Assembly: GCF_023006505.1 (NCBI RefSeq)
Contig: NZ_JALBGV010000040.1
Location: 1-53,612 of the forward strand
From: Neorhizobium sp. SHOUNA12A
GTDB lineage: Bacteria; Pseudomonadota; Alphaproteobacteria; Rhizobiales; Rhizobiaceae
DNA: 53,612 nt
Direction: 5' to 3'
The notes under the pieces were generated by a model. The model was given only the letters and a program-made list of their open reading frames with translations. It made no database searches and had not been told where the DNA came from. This document shows, piece after piece, positions 25,893-33,827 of the stretch. Numbering within the stretch: position 1 is the stretch's first letter; each line of letters opens with the position of its first letter. A program made the position numbers and the translations under genes.

Positions 25893-26526
25893 GGAGAACC
25901 CTTTCGAGATAGCGGCTTAGGCGAGATAGCGGAAAGCAGATGGCGAAATAAATGGCCGCGACGGTCATAAAGACCTCGAACGGTCTGAACGTCGCGTTGT
26001 TGACCAGTTGCCCGGCTCGGGACAGTTCCACGAATCCGACGACGGAGACGATGGAAGTGTTCTTGACGAGTTGAACCAGGAAGCCAACCGTCGGCGGCAG
26101 GGAGATACGTAGTGCCTGGGGGAGGATGATATAGCGGTACTGCTGAACACGGGTGAGTGCGAGCGATGCCGATGCTTCCCATTGCTGAAACGGTACCGCC
26201 TGGATCGAACCGCGCCAGATTTCGGCGAGATATGCGGACACATAGATTGAAAGCGAGACGGACGCTGCCAGAAGCGGCGGAATTTCAACCCCGGCGATCG
26301 ACAGCCCGTAATATGACATGAACAGGATCATGAGAACCGGAATGGACTGGATGGTCAGGATATAGACGGCGGCGACATTGCGCAGCACGGCGTTGGTGGC
26401 AAGCCGCATGATCGCGAATGTCCCGCCGCCGACTGCGCCGAAGGCAAGGGCGATGGCTGTCAAAACAACCGACCAACCTGCCGAGCGCAAGAGGAACAGA
26501 AATTCCGGCCAACCGAAAGTCGACAT
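25873..26526 (-). CDS. ABC transporter permease, HisM/GlnP class (second)
   Basis: The 217-residue protein starts at the ATG overlapping the stop of the other permease (ATGA at 26523-26526). It has about five transmembrane helices and the coupling EAA loop QQWEASASLALTRVQQYRYI ahead of ILPQALRISLPPTVG. The conserved PVLMILFMSYYGL segment near residue 70 is also typical. It pairs with the permease at 26526-27230 to form the membrane channel of the importer. Confidence 0.92.
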   Translation of the reverse strand: MSTFGWPEFLFLLRSAGWSVVLTAIALAFGAVGGGTFAIMRLATNAVLRNVAAVYILTIQSIPVLMILFMSYYGLSIAGVEIPPLLAASVSLSIYVSAYLAEIWRGSIQAVPFQQWEASASLALTRVQQYRYIILPQALRISLPPTVGFLVQLVKNTSIVSVVGFVELSRAGQLVNNATFRPFEVFMTVAAIYFAICFPLSRLSRYLERVLHVGRSH

Positions 26527-27230
26527 CAGGCTATCCCTTCCTTGCTGGCAGTGTTCAGGATGGAAACGACCTTCCTGTGGAACAGGTGATGGCCGAGCCA
26601 GATCAGCGCAAACTTGAGGACAAGGGCGAGCACGAGATAGCTCAACGTCACGACGATGTAGGTTTCGAAGCTGCGAAAGGTCCGTTGCTCCACGATTGCC
26701 GCGGCGCCCGAGAGTTCGGGAACCGATATGAATGAGCAAATACTCGATGCCAGAAGCATCAGCACGAACTGGCTAGAAAGCGCTGGCCACACCTTCGCGA
26801 ATGCCTGTTTCATGACGACGTAGCGGAAGACCTGCAACCGGCTCAGCGCCAGGGACAGGCCGGCCTCGATTTGCGACTTGTGGATGGAATCCACGCCGGC
26901 GCGAATGATCTCGGTCGCATAGGCGGACAGATTGAGCGTCATCGCGAGAAGTGCCGCCTGCGTGCCGGACATGCGCAGGCCCAGCAACGGCAATCCGAAG
27001 AAGATCATGAAGAGCTGCACGAGGAATGGCGTGTTGCGAAGAAGTTCGACATAGGTATCGACAAACAGGCGAACGGCCGCGTTTCCAAGATCGCGCAGTG
27101 CCACCAGCACAATCGCCAAGCCGCTGCCGAGCGTTATGGCGCACGCTGACAATCCGATCGTCAGCAGGATACCGCGCAGGATCAGGTCCGACTCCGCGAA
27201 AACGGACTCGAAATGAAGTGAAAATTCCAT
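26526..27230 (-). CDS. ABC transporter permease, HisM/GlnP class (first)
   Basis: This 234-residue protein is preceded by GGGAGGAG at a good distance. It has a periplasmic N-terminus, about five membrane helices, the TPFLVQLFMIFFGLPLLGL segment typical of the family, and the EAA loop KSQIEAGLSLALSRLQVFRY followed by VVMKQAF. It is coupled by overlap to the second permease. The two distinct permeases imply a heterodimeric channel. Confidence 0.92.
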   Translation of the reverse strand: MEFSLHFESVFAESDLILRGILLTIGLSACAITLGSGLAIVLVALRDLGNAAVRLFVDTYVELLRNTPFLVQLFMIFFGLPLLGLRMSGTQAALLAMTLNLSAYATEIIRAGVDSIHKSQIEAGLSLALSRLQVFRYVVMKQAFAKVWPALSSQFVLMLLASSICSFISVPELSGAAAIVEQRTFRSFETYIVVTLSYLVLALVLKFALIWLGHHLFHRKVVSILNTASKEGIA

Positions 27231-27303
27231 GGGTCAGGCTCCTCCCAAAATTGCCGCCCGCGACCGAAACCGAGCCTCCGATCGCGGGAAGTCACAGGCG
27301 CGA

Positions 27304-28107
27304 CTAGAAGGTGGGGAGGGTAGGTAGAGGCGTTCCGACCCATTTGCGGGCGATGGCGTCAAGTTCGCCACTCTGCTTCATCATATAAATGGCATTGTTG
27401 AGCCATTGATGCAGTTCGAATGCGTTCTTGCGGACCGTCATCGAATTCGGTTGCATCGAGAAGAAGAACTTTATCTCGGTCGTCGTATCCCCGCGCGAGC
27501 GGATGGCCGCGTTGGCCTGGGCATCCGGGCCAGCGATCGCCTGGACCTGGCCGGAGAACAATGCCTGCATCGTGGTTGCGTCGTCCTCGAAGCGCAGGAT
27601 CGTCAGACCCAATTCCTTCTCGCGGCTGACGAATTCCTTTTCCACGCTCGATCCACGGTTGACGCCGACCGTCATCCCCTTGAGATCCTCCCATTTTTCG
27701 ATCTTGGCGGTCTTGGGAGCATAGATGCCGACCTGGAACGCGCTATAGGGAATCGTGAACATCACCGCCTTGGCGCGTTCCGGGGTTGGTGCAAGCGTTG
27801 CCACCAGAAAGTCGACCTTTCCGGACTCCAGGGCCGGAATGCGCGATGGCGGCGTGAGCTGAACCATGGTGACGGGCAGGCCTAGATATTTCCCGACCAA
27901 AGCGGCGACATCGGCGTCGTAACCGATCGCATTGCCCTGCGCATCGACGGAACCGAACGGCGGCGCCCCAACCAGGACCCCGATCTTGACGGAGCCACGC
28001 TTGACGATATCGTCGACACTCTGCGCGTTGGCAGAGCAGGCCGCCATAAGGCCGGCAGATATCGCCAGCATGGCCAGCACTGATTTCATGGAATGCAAGA
28101 AGCTCAT
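27304..28107 (-). CDS. ABC transporter periplasmic binding protein, family 3
   Basis: The start at 28105-28107 has GGGAGAG just upstream; the frame open further upstream is not needed. A signal peptide is evident (MSFLHSMKSVLAMLAISAGL, then MAACSANAQS), probably cleaved after ANA; a Cys in the same region could alternatively be lipid-modified. The mature protein has the SBP_bac_3 landmarks GSVKIGVLVGAPPFGSVDAQ, GYDADVAALVGKYLGLPV, KVDFLVATLAPTPERAKAV and LKGMTVGVNRGSSVEKEF. It should deliver the ligand to the two permeases encoded next. Position in a sugar-acid gene cluster suggests an acidic or hydroxy-acid ligand rather than an ordinary amino acid. Confidence 0.9.
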   Translation of the reverse strand: MSFLHSMKSVLAMLAISAGLMAACSANAQSVDDIVKRGSVKIGVLVGAPPFGSVDAQGNAIGYDADVAALVGKYLGLPVTMVQLTPPSRIPALESGKVDFLVATLAPTPERAKAVMFTIPYSAFQVGIYAPKTAKIEKWEDLKGMTVGVNRGSSVEKEFVSREKELGLTILRFEDDATTMQALFSGQVQAIAGPDAQANAAIRSRGDTTTEIKFFFSMQPNSMTVRKNAFELHQWLNNAIYMMKQSGELDAIARKWVGTPLPTLPTF

Positions 28108-28168
28108 CACTCTCTCCCTTGTTGATTGAGCTATTCGGAAACTTGTCGATCGAACCCAGGCGGTCTTT

Positions 28169-29161
28169 TCAACTCCGCCGGACCTCATCCCTGACGACAT
28201 TGATGCAGCGGCCACCCTCCAGCCGGAGCTTCACGTTGTCGGCGATGGTTCGCTGCCGACGGTGTATGGTACCGTTGGTCCAGCCGGACATGTGCGGCGT
28301 CATGACGATGTTGTCGAGTTGATGAAACGGCAACGACGACGGATGTTTCATCGGCGCATCCGCGCTGGGATAAGCATACCAGGTGTCTATTACCGCGCCG
28401 CTGATCCGCTTGTCCCTGAGCGCATCGAAAAGCGCCTGCTCATCGATGGTCGGGCCGCGGCCGACATTGAATATGACCGCATCAGGCTTCATGACGGCAA
28501 AGGCCGCTGCATCGACGATGCTGCGGGTGGATGGCGTCAGCGGCACCGACACCACGATGAAATCGGCGGTTGGCCAGAACTGGACAAGCTCGTCCAGTGA
28601 AAAGGACCGATCGACGAGATCGGAGGTCTCGACGCGGCTACGATTAGCGACGGTGACGCCCATGTCGAAGGCTTTGGCGCGCCGTGCAATGGCTTTGCCG
28701 ATATGGCCGAACCCGACCAGGCCGACGGTCTTGCCCGACATTTCGCCGTGGACACGGTCGGGAGCGCCGGACCAGTATGCCCATTCGCCGTTTCGCAGCT
28801 TGCGATCGGCCGCCTGGAGCGGGACGTGCCTGCTCAACATGGCGGCAAAGACATATTCCGCGATCGCCGGATCGTGGCCGAAGCAGTTGCAGACGACCGC
28901 TCCATCCGGGAGCAGAGACAGATCGACCGCATCGAACCCGGCGCCCGGAACATGAAACAGCGAGAGTTTTTCGGGCGTAGGCAGCGACGCGTCAAATTTG
29001 ACGCCGACGATGAATTCGGCTTGCGCGTAAATCCTGCGCTCCGCCTCGGTGCTAAGCACGTCGGGCAGAACCGCGACTTCGCCGATCCCCGCGACATAAC
29101 TGGTGAAATCCTCGCTGAAACACGCGGCATTCTCACCGTGGAAAACGATCCTTGGCGACAT
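28169..29161 (-). CDS. D-isomer-specific 2-hydroxyacid dehydrogenase
   Basis: The 330-residue enzyme has a strong ribosome binding site (GGGGGAGGA). It carries the NAD(P)-binding GFGHIGKAIARRAKAFDMGV, then FIVVSVPLTPSTRSIVD, VIFNVGRGPTIDEQALFDAL, DTWYAYPSADAP and the late histidine region IVMTPHMSGWT. The Arg of the catalytic R-E-H set would be in VGRGP. It should interconvert a 2-keto acid and a D-2-hydroxy acid with NAD(P)H. Between the GntR regulator and the transporter, it probably acts on the imported substrate or an early breakdown product. Confidence 0.9.
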   Translation of the reverse strand: MSPRIVFHGENAACFSEDFTSYVAGIGEVAVLPDVLSTEAERRIYAQAEFIVGVKFDASLPTPEKLSLFHVPGAGFDAVDLSLLPDGAVVCNCFGHDPAIAEYVFAAMLSRHVPLQAADRKLRNGEWAYWSGAPDRVHGEMSGKTVGLVGFGHIGKAIARRAKAFDMGVTVANRSRVETSDLVDRSFSLDELVQFWPTADFIVVSVPLTPSTRSIVDAAAFAVMKPDAVIFNVGRGPTIDEQALFDALRDKRISGAVIDTWYAYPSADAPMKHPSSLPFHQLDNIVMTPHMSGWTNGTIHRRQRTIADNVKLRLEGGRCINVVRDEVRRS

Positions 29162-29185
29162 ACGAAGTCCTCCCCCATCGATAAA

Positions 29186-29941
29186 CTAAAGACTGAAGAT
29201 CGGCTCGATGCTGCAATCGAGAAGGCGAGGATCGATGCCTGCTTCCATCTCATCGAACATCGATTCGACGAATCCCATCAGAGCGTCGGTGGCTGCCACA
29301 GCCGTATCGAGATGCCGGTTCGCCACCGCGTTGAGCACCGAAAGATGACAATCGACCGTCTGGGTCAAGTCGGGCTTTCCAAGCGTGTGGGTGTGGTGAA
29401 TGAAGCCGATGCGCCGGTAGATCGTGTGCAGGGGGCGCAGCGTGTGGACAAGAAACGGTTCGCCTGCAGCCGACAGAAGAATCTCGTCAATGCGCCGGTC
29501 CAGCACGTTGAATTCATCCAGCGTAATATTGCTTCGTCTTTCCCTGAGGGCACGCTCGATATGCAGCATCTGGTTGCGATGCGATAGGTTGGAGCGCTCG
29601 ATGGCGAGCTTGACGACAAAACGCTCGACGTCGCGCCGCAGCTGCAAAAGCATACGCTCCCTGGAGAGGTCGATAGGGGCGACCCTAAGGCCGTGGCGCG
29701 GGAGGATGACCAGCAGAGTATCAGCGGCCAGCCGGCTGACGGCATTGTGGACAGGTGTGCGGCCAAAACCCGTCATATCCTGAAGCTCTTGAAGGGTGAG
29801 TTGGCGACCCGGCTTCAGTTCGCAATTGATAAGAAGCTCCTCGATCCTCTGATAGGCAAGCTCGAGAAAATTCACCCGGTTTGCACGGGCCGGCTTTCCC
29901 CCTTCCACCACGAGCTGGGGCCTGCTTTTGTGTCTGGCCAT
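29186..29941 (-). CDS. GntR-family regulator, FCD subfamily
   Basis: The 251-residue protein starts after a GGAGGAG site. The winged helix spans about residues 24-90 (LAYQRIEELLINCELKPGRQ, then LTLQELQDMTGFGRTPVHNA and VILPRHGLRVAPI). The C-terminal FCD ligand-binding domain has FVVKLAIERSN, EFNVLDRRIDEILL and HLSVLNAVANRHLDTAVAAT, with the Asp and His residues that usually bind a metal and a carboxylate effector. It is the first gene of the leftward operon and is divergent from the dehydratase operon, so it probably senses a sugar acid and controls both sides. Confidence 0.92.
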   Translation of the reverse strand: MARHKSRPQLVVEGGKPARANRVNFLELAYQRIEELLINCELKPGRQLTLQELQDMTGFGRTPVHNAVSRLAADTLLVILPRHGLRVAPIDLSRERMLLQLRRDVERFVVKLAIERSNLSHRNQMLHIERALRERRSNITLDEFNVLDRRIDEILLSAAGEPFLVHTLRPLHTIYRRIGFIHHTHTLGKPDLTQTVDCHLSVLNAVANRHLDTAVAATDALMGFVESMFDEMEAGIDPRLLDCSIEPIFSL

Positions 29942-29990
29942 GAACGGTCTCCTCCCTCCACGACGGCAAAACTTTGTTCTGCGTTCAAAA

Positions 29991-30021
29991 ATGTTTTAAA
30001 ACATGTTGTGAAATTTTACAA
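29991..30021. promoter_or_regulatory. Two adjacent palindromes, candidate GntR operator
   Basis: ATGTTTTAAAACAT (29991-30004) is a perfect 14-bp palindrome. TTGTGAAATTTTACAA (30006-30021) is a near-perfect 16-bp one, one base further on. Both lie between the divergent GntR regulator gene and the dehydratase gene. FCD-type regulators typically bind AT-rich palindromes of this size, so this pair is the likely control region of both operons. Confidence 0.55.
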
Positions 30022-30113
30022 GCGATATTATCGTTCATGCGGAAGAGCCGGAAGCGTTGCTTCAATCGGTCAGAACGTGCGCGGGCATCGCCCGGCACGA
30101 GGAGGAGGAGAGG

Positions 30114-31313
30114 ATGAAGATTGTTTCGCTCGAAACATTGCGGACCGACGAGTTCGCTAATGTTCTATGGGTGCGCGTCCACACGGACGCCGGGGTAATA
30201 GGCCTTGGCGAGACTTTTTACGGGGCCGGCGCGGTCGAAGCACATATTCACGACACCCTGGCGATGCGCCTTCTGGGCAAGAACCCCCTGAACATCGAGG
30301 CCTTGCACAGGGAGATGACCAACCTGCCCATGGCCCAGGCTTCCACCGGTGTGGAATCGCGGGCAACTTCTGCGATCGACATTGCGCTGTGGGATCTGTT
30401 CGGCAAGGTGTGCTCCCAGCCGGTCCACCAGATGCTGGGAGGCCTTTGCCGCGACAAACAGCGAATCTATAACACCTGCGCGGGCTACAAATATGTACGC
30501 TCGCAGAATATCAAGCCAGTATCCACCTGGAACCTGGGCGATGTCAGTGGCCCCTACGAAGATCTGGACGGCTTCATGAACCGCGCCGATGCGGTGGCCG
30601 AAAGCCTGCTGGAAAGCGGAATTACCGCCATGAAGATCTGGCCGTTCGACCCGGCGGCCATTGAGAACTACGGCGCCCATATTACGCCGGCGCAGATGAA
30701 GACGGCGATCGAGCCGTTCGAGAAGATCCGCAAGGCCGTCGGCGACAGGATCGAGATCATGGTCGAGTTCCATTCGCTCTGGAACCTTCCGACCGCCATC
30801 CAGATCGCGCGGGCGCTGGAGCCATACAAGCCGACATGGTACGAAGATCCGATCCGAATGAACTCGCCGCAGGCGCTGGCTGAATTTGCCCGCTCAACGA
30901 CCGTGTCGGTTTGCGCCAGCGAAACGCTCGGATCCCGCTTCCCCTACAAAGACATGCTCGACCGAGATGCCATGCACATCGTCATGGCGGACCTTTGCTG
31001 GACCGGCGGACTGACCGAAGGGCGCAAAATCGCCTCTCTTGCGGACACCTATCACCGGCCGTTCGCCCCTCACGACTGTATAGGTCCCGTCGGGTTCATC
31101 GCCGCCATCCATGCTTCCTTCAGCCAGCCCAACACCCTGATCCAGGAGTCGGTGCGGGCTTTTTATACCGGATGGTACAAGGAACTGGTCGATACGATCC
31201 CGGTGATAAAGGACGGTTACGTCCTGCCTATGGAAGGCCCCGGCCTAGGGGTCGATCTCCTGCCGCAAGTTTTCGAGCGGCAGGATCTGCACGTGCGTCG
31301 CAGTTCCGTTTAA
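30114..31313 (+). CDS. Mandelate racemase / enolase superfamily enzyme, probable sugar-acid dehydratase
   Basis: The 399-residue protein has a strong AGGAGGAGGAG site before ATG 30114. The N-terminal capping domain (residues 1-125) is followed by the TIM-barrel, with metal ligands at Glu218 (MVEFHSLW), Glu244 (WYEDPIR) and Glu270 (CASETLG). General-base candidates are Lys174 (MKIWPFD) and His320 (FAPHDCIGP). This arrangement occurs in dehydratases for sugar acids such as galactonate, gluconate or related compounds. The reaction would start by abstracting the proton alpha to a carboxylate. It is the first gene of the rightward operon. Confidence 0.88.
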   Translation: MKIVSLETLRTDEFANVLWVRVHTDAGVIGLGETFYGAGAVEAHIHDTLAMRLLGKNPLNIEALHREMTNLPMAQASTGVESRATSAIDIALWDLFGKVCSQPVHQMLGGLCRDKQRIYNTCAGYKYVRSQNIKPVSTWNLGDVSGPYEDLDGFMNRADAVAESLLESGITAMKIWPFDPAAIENYGAHITPAQMKTAIEPFEKIRKAVGDRIEIMVEFHSLWNLPTAIQIARALEPYKPTWYEDPIRMNSPQALAEFARSTTVSVCASETLGSRFPYKDMLDRDAMHIVMADLCWTGGLTEGRKIASLADTYHRPFAPHDCIGPVGFIAAIHASFSQPNTLIQESVRAFYTGWYKELVDTIPVIKDGYVLPMEGPGLGVDLLPQVFERQDLHVRRSSV

Positions 31314-31326
31314 GGGGAGGGGAGAC

Positions 31327-32097
31327 ATGACCAATGTTCCACTTTTCAGCCTTCATGGGCGAACTGCACTTGTGACCGGTTCTTCCCGAGGATTGGGCCG
31401 CGCCATGGCAGAAGGACTGGCCGTCGCCGGCGCCCGCCTTATCATCAACGGCACCAACGCCGCCCGTGTGGCAGAAGCGGTTTCGGAGCTCCGGGACGCC
31501 GGTCATTCAGCTGACGGCGCCACGTTCGACGTCAACTCCGAAGCGGATATCATCGCAGCCTTTGAGCGTTTCGACACCGAGGGGATTTCGATTGACATTC
31601 TTGTCAACAATGCCGGCATCCAGTTTCGCAAGCCAATGGTCGAACTCAAGACCGCCGACTGGCAGCGGGTTATCGACACCAATCTGACCAGCGCCTTCGT
31701 GATAGGTCGCGAAGCGGCGACGCGAATGATCGTGCGCGGCCGTGGTAAAATCATCAATATCGGGTCCCTGACGAGCGAACTCGCCCGTGCGACGGTTGCG
31801 CCCTACACCGTGGCCAAAGGCGGCATCAAAATGCTGACGCGGGCCATGGCGGCGGAATGGGCTCAGCATGGCATTCAAGCGAATGCTATCGGTCCGGGCT
31901 ATATGCTCACCGACATGAACCAGGCCCTTGTCGACAATCCTGATTTTGATGCCTGGGTTAAAGGACGCACCCCCGCGAAACGCTGGGGCCGACCGGAGGA
32001 ATTGGTCGGCGCTGCGGTTTTCCTGGCATCGAGCGCCTCCGACTATGTCAACGGCCAGATTATCTACGTTGATGGCGGAATGTCGGTCGTGCTCTGA
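31327..32097 (+). CDS. Short-chain dehydrogenase, gluconate 5-dehydrogenase-like
   Basis: The 256-residue protein has the Rossmann motif LVTGSSRGLGRAMAEGLAVA (about residues 14-33), the NNAG motif in ILVNNAGIQFRKPMVEL, the catalytic Ser in INIGSLTSELARAT, the Tyr-x3-Lys in APYTVAKGGIKML, and the C-terminal GQIIYVDGGMS. Sequence around PVELKTxDWQxVIDTNLT matches IdnO/gluconate 5-dehydrogenase-type SDRs. AGGGGAGGGGAGAC precedes its ATG and it lies 13 bp after the dehydratase stop. It likely oxidises or reduces the C5 of an aldonate. Confidence 0.88.
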   Translation: MTNVPLFSLHGRTALVTGSSRGLGRAMAEGLAVAGARLIINGTNAARVAEAVSELRDAGHSADGATFDVNSEADIIAAFERFDTEGISIDILVNNAGIQFRKPMVELKTADWQRVIDTNLTSAFVIGREAATRMIVRGRGKIINIGSLTSELARATVAPYTVAKGGIKMLTRAMAAEWAQHGIQANAIGPGYMLTDMNQALVDNPDFDAWVKGRTPAKRWGRPEELVGAAVFLASSASDYVNGQIIYVDGGMSVVL

Positions 32098-32134
32098 GCC
32101 CGCTTAGAAGACTTGAAGATCGAAGGGAGAGGAC

Positions 32135-33181
32135 ATGCTGGGAGTTGTCATACATGCGCCGAAGAATCTGCGGATCGAAGAGGTTGCGTCATCCGTCCTG
32201 GCGCATGACGAGGTGAGGGTGAGGGTGGCTACGGGGGGGATTTGCGGGTCGGACCTGCATTATTACCACCACGGTGGGTTCGGCACCGTCCGTATCCGCG
32301 AACCGATGGCGCTTGGCCATGAATTCGCAGGCGTGGTCAGTGAGATTGGCAGTGGGGTTTCGTACTTGGTTCCGGGCATGCGAGTCTCGGTCAATCCAAG
32401 TCGTGCATGCGGCACCTGCCGATATTGTGTGGAAGGGCGTCAGAATCAATGCCTCGACATGCGCTTCATGGGAAGCGCCATGCGCTCGCCGCCTGTGCAG
32501 GGCGGTTTCCGGGAATCCGTCGTCGTCCATGCAACCCAGCCCGTCTTGATCGCCGATACGCTATCAATGGGCGAAGCGGCCATGGCCGAACCGCTCGCAG
32601 TGTGCTTGCATGCAGCCCATCAGGCCGGTTCATTGCTGGGAAAAAAAGTGCTGATTACCGGTGCCGGGCCAATCGGTATCCTCAGCGTCCTCGTTGCCCG
32701 CTTTGCCGGCGCAGCGAAGATCGTGGTGACTGACGTCGCAGAAGCCCCGCTTTCTTTGGCCCGGCAAATCGGCGCGAACCAGGTAGTCAATGTTGCCAGC
32801 GCGGCCGAGGCGCTTGATCCTTATCGTGCCGACAAGGGTTCCTTCGATGTTTTGTTCGAGGCCTCGGGCAATCAGGCTGCTCTTGCCGGCGCTTTGGACC
32901 TAGTTCGGCCGGGCGGCATCATTGTGCAGCTTGGACTGGGCGGCGAGATGACGCTTCCTATAAATACCATCGTTGCCAAGGAACTACAGCTTCGAGGGAC
33001 TTTCCGTTTTCACAGCGAGTTTGCGCAGGCTGTCAAGCTGATGGGGCAACACCTCATCGACGTCAGGCCCTTGATAACGGCGACATTGCCCTTTAGGGCG
33101 GCGGAGGATGCATTTGAGCTTGCCAGCGATCGCACCAGAAGCATGAAAGTTCAGCTCGATTTCAGCGAAGGCCTGTTATGA
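32135..33181 (+). CDS. idnD: Zinc-dependent dehydrogenase, L-idonate 5-dehydrogenase-like
   Basis: The 348-residue medium-chain dehydrogenase has catalytic zinc ligands Cys37 (GGICGSDLHYY) and His62-Glu63 (LGHEFAGVV). The structural-zinc lobe is complete with Cys92, 95, 98 and 106 (ACGTCRYCVEGRQNQC). The nucleotide site is VLITGAGPIGILSVLVARFA. The YYxHGGFGTVRIREPMxLGHE segment is characteristic of L-idonate 5-dehydrogenases, which interconvert L-idonate and 5-ketogluconate. Together with the SDR upstream it could epimerise an aldonate through a 5-keto form, as IdnD and IdnO do. Confidence 0.85.
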   Translation: MLGVVIHAPKNLRIEEVASSVLAHDEVRVRVATGGICGSDLHYYHHGGFGTVRIREPMALGHEFAGVVSEIGSGVSYLVPGMRVSVNPSRACGTCRYCVEGRQNQCLDMRFMGSAMRSPPVQGGFRESVVVHATQPVLIADTLSMGEAAMAEPLAVCLHAAHQAGSLLGKKVLITGAGPIGILSVLVARFAGAAKIVVTDVAEAPLSLARQIGANQVVNVASAAEALDPYRADKGSFDVLFEASGNQAALAGALDLVRPGGIIVQLGLGGEMTLPINTIVAKELQLRGTFRFHSEFAQAVKLMGQHLIDVRPLITATLPFRAAEDAFELASDRTRSMKVQLDFSEGLL

Positions 33182-33666
33182 GAAGTTTGCTCACCGCACC
33201 ACTGACCGCAGAGGCTTTTCGACCGTTCGGCACGGTATGCGACGTGTCCGATCTCTCTGGTCTGCTGCCGCTGCCATCGGCCTACGAGGCGATCGGCGCA
33301 GCCGTGAAACCTATCCTCCAAGTCGTCAAAGTGGAGAGCGTTCCCCGCCAACTGACAATAACCCGCCTCGAGAAGCATCCTTATTCGGCGCAGACTTTTT
33401 TGCCGCTCAACATGTCGCCGTGGCTTGTCGTGGTCTGCGAAACCGGTGCTGACGGAGAGCCCAATCTAACGACGCTGAAAGCGTTCGTCGCCCAACCGAC
33501 TCAGATCGTCACCTACAATCGTGGCGTCCTGCACCATCGTCTAACTCCATTAAAGGCCTCGGCCGATTTTGCCATGACCATGATGAGTTCCGCCGATGGC
33601 GATACCGTCCTTTACGATCTATCCACGCCGATCACCGTGTCGAATGCGCCTTGGATCTCGGGCTGA
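33178..33666 (+). CDS. AllA-family (ureidoglycolate lyase-like) protein
   Basis: The 162-residue protein overlaps the idnD-like stop by 4 bases (ATGA), so it is translationally coupled. It shows the AllA fold markers LTAEAFRPFGTVCDVSD, ITRLEKHPYSAQTFLPL, PWLVVVCETGADGEPNLTTL, FVAQPTQIVTYNRGVLHHRL and a beta-rich C-terminus. Known members split ureidoglycolate into glyoxylate and urea. No other purine-degradation gene is nearby, so here the fold may act on a different carboxylate intermediate of the sugar-acid pathway. That role is inference. Confidence 0.85.
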   Translation: MRSLLTAPLTAEAFRPFGTVCDVSDLSGLLPLPSAYEAIGAAVKPILQVVKVESVPRQLTITRLEKHPYSAQTFLPLNMSPWLVVVCETGADGEPNLTTLKAFVAQPTQIVTYNRGVLHHRLTPLKASADFAMTMMSSADGDTVLYDLSTPITVSNAPWISG

Positions 33667-33827
33667 GGATTGGTTTTCGTTGTTCGCAGCCGATATGGCG
33701 CGCCATTGGACGATGACGCTACGTCCGGCGAGGTCCACGCAAAACGAGACCGGTAACTTTTCCGGGGTGCGCATGAACTGTTAGTGCCGGCCGGGCCATC
33801 TTGGTTGCTTCGATGAAGGAGGCGACG

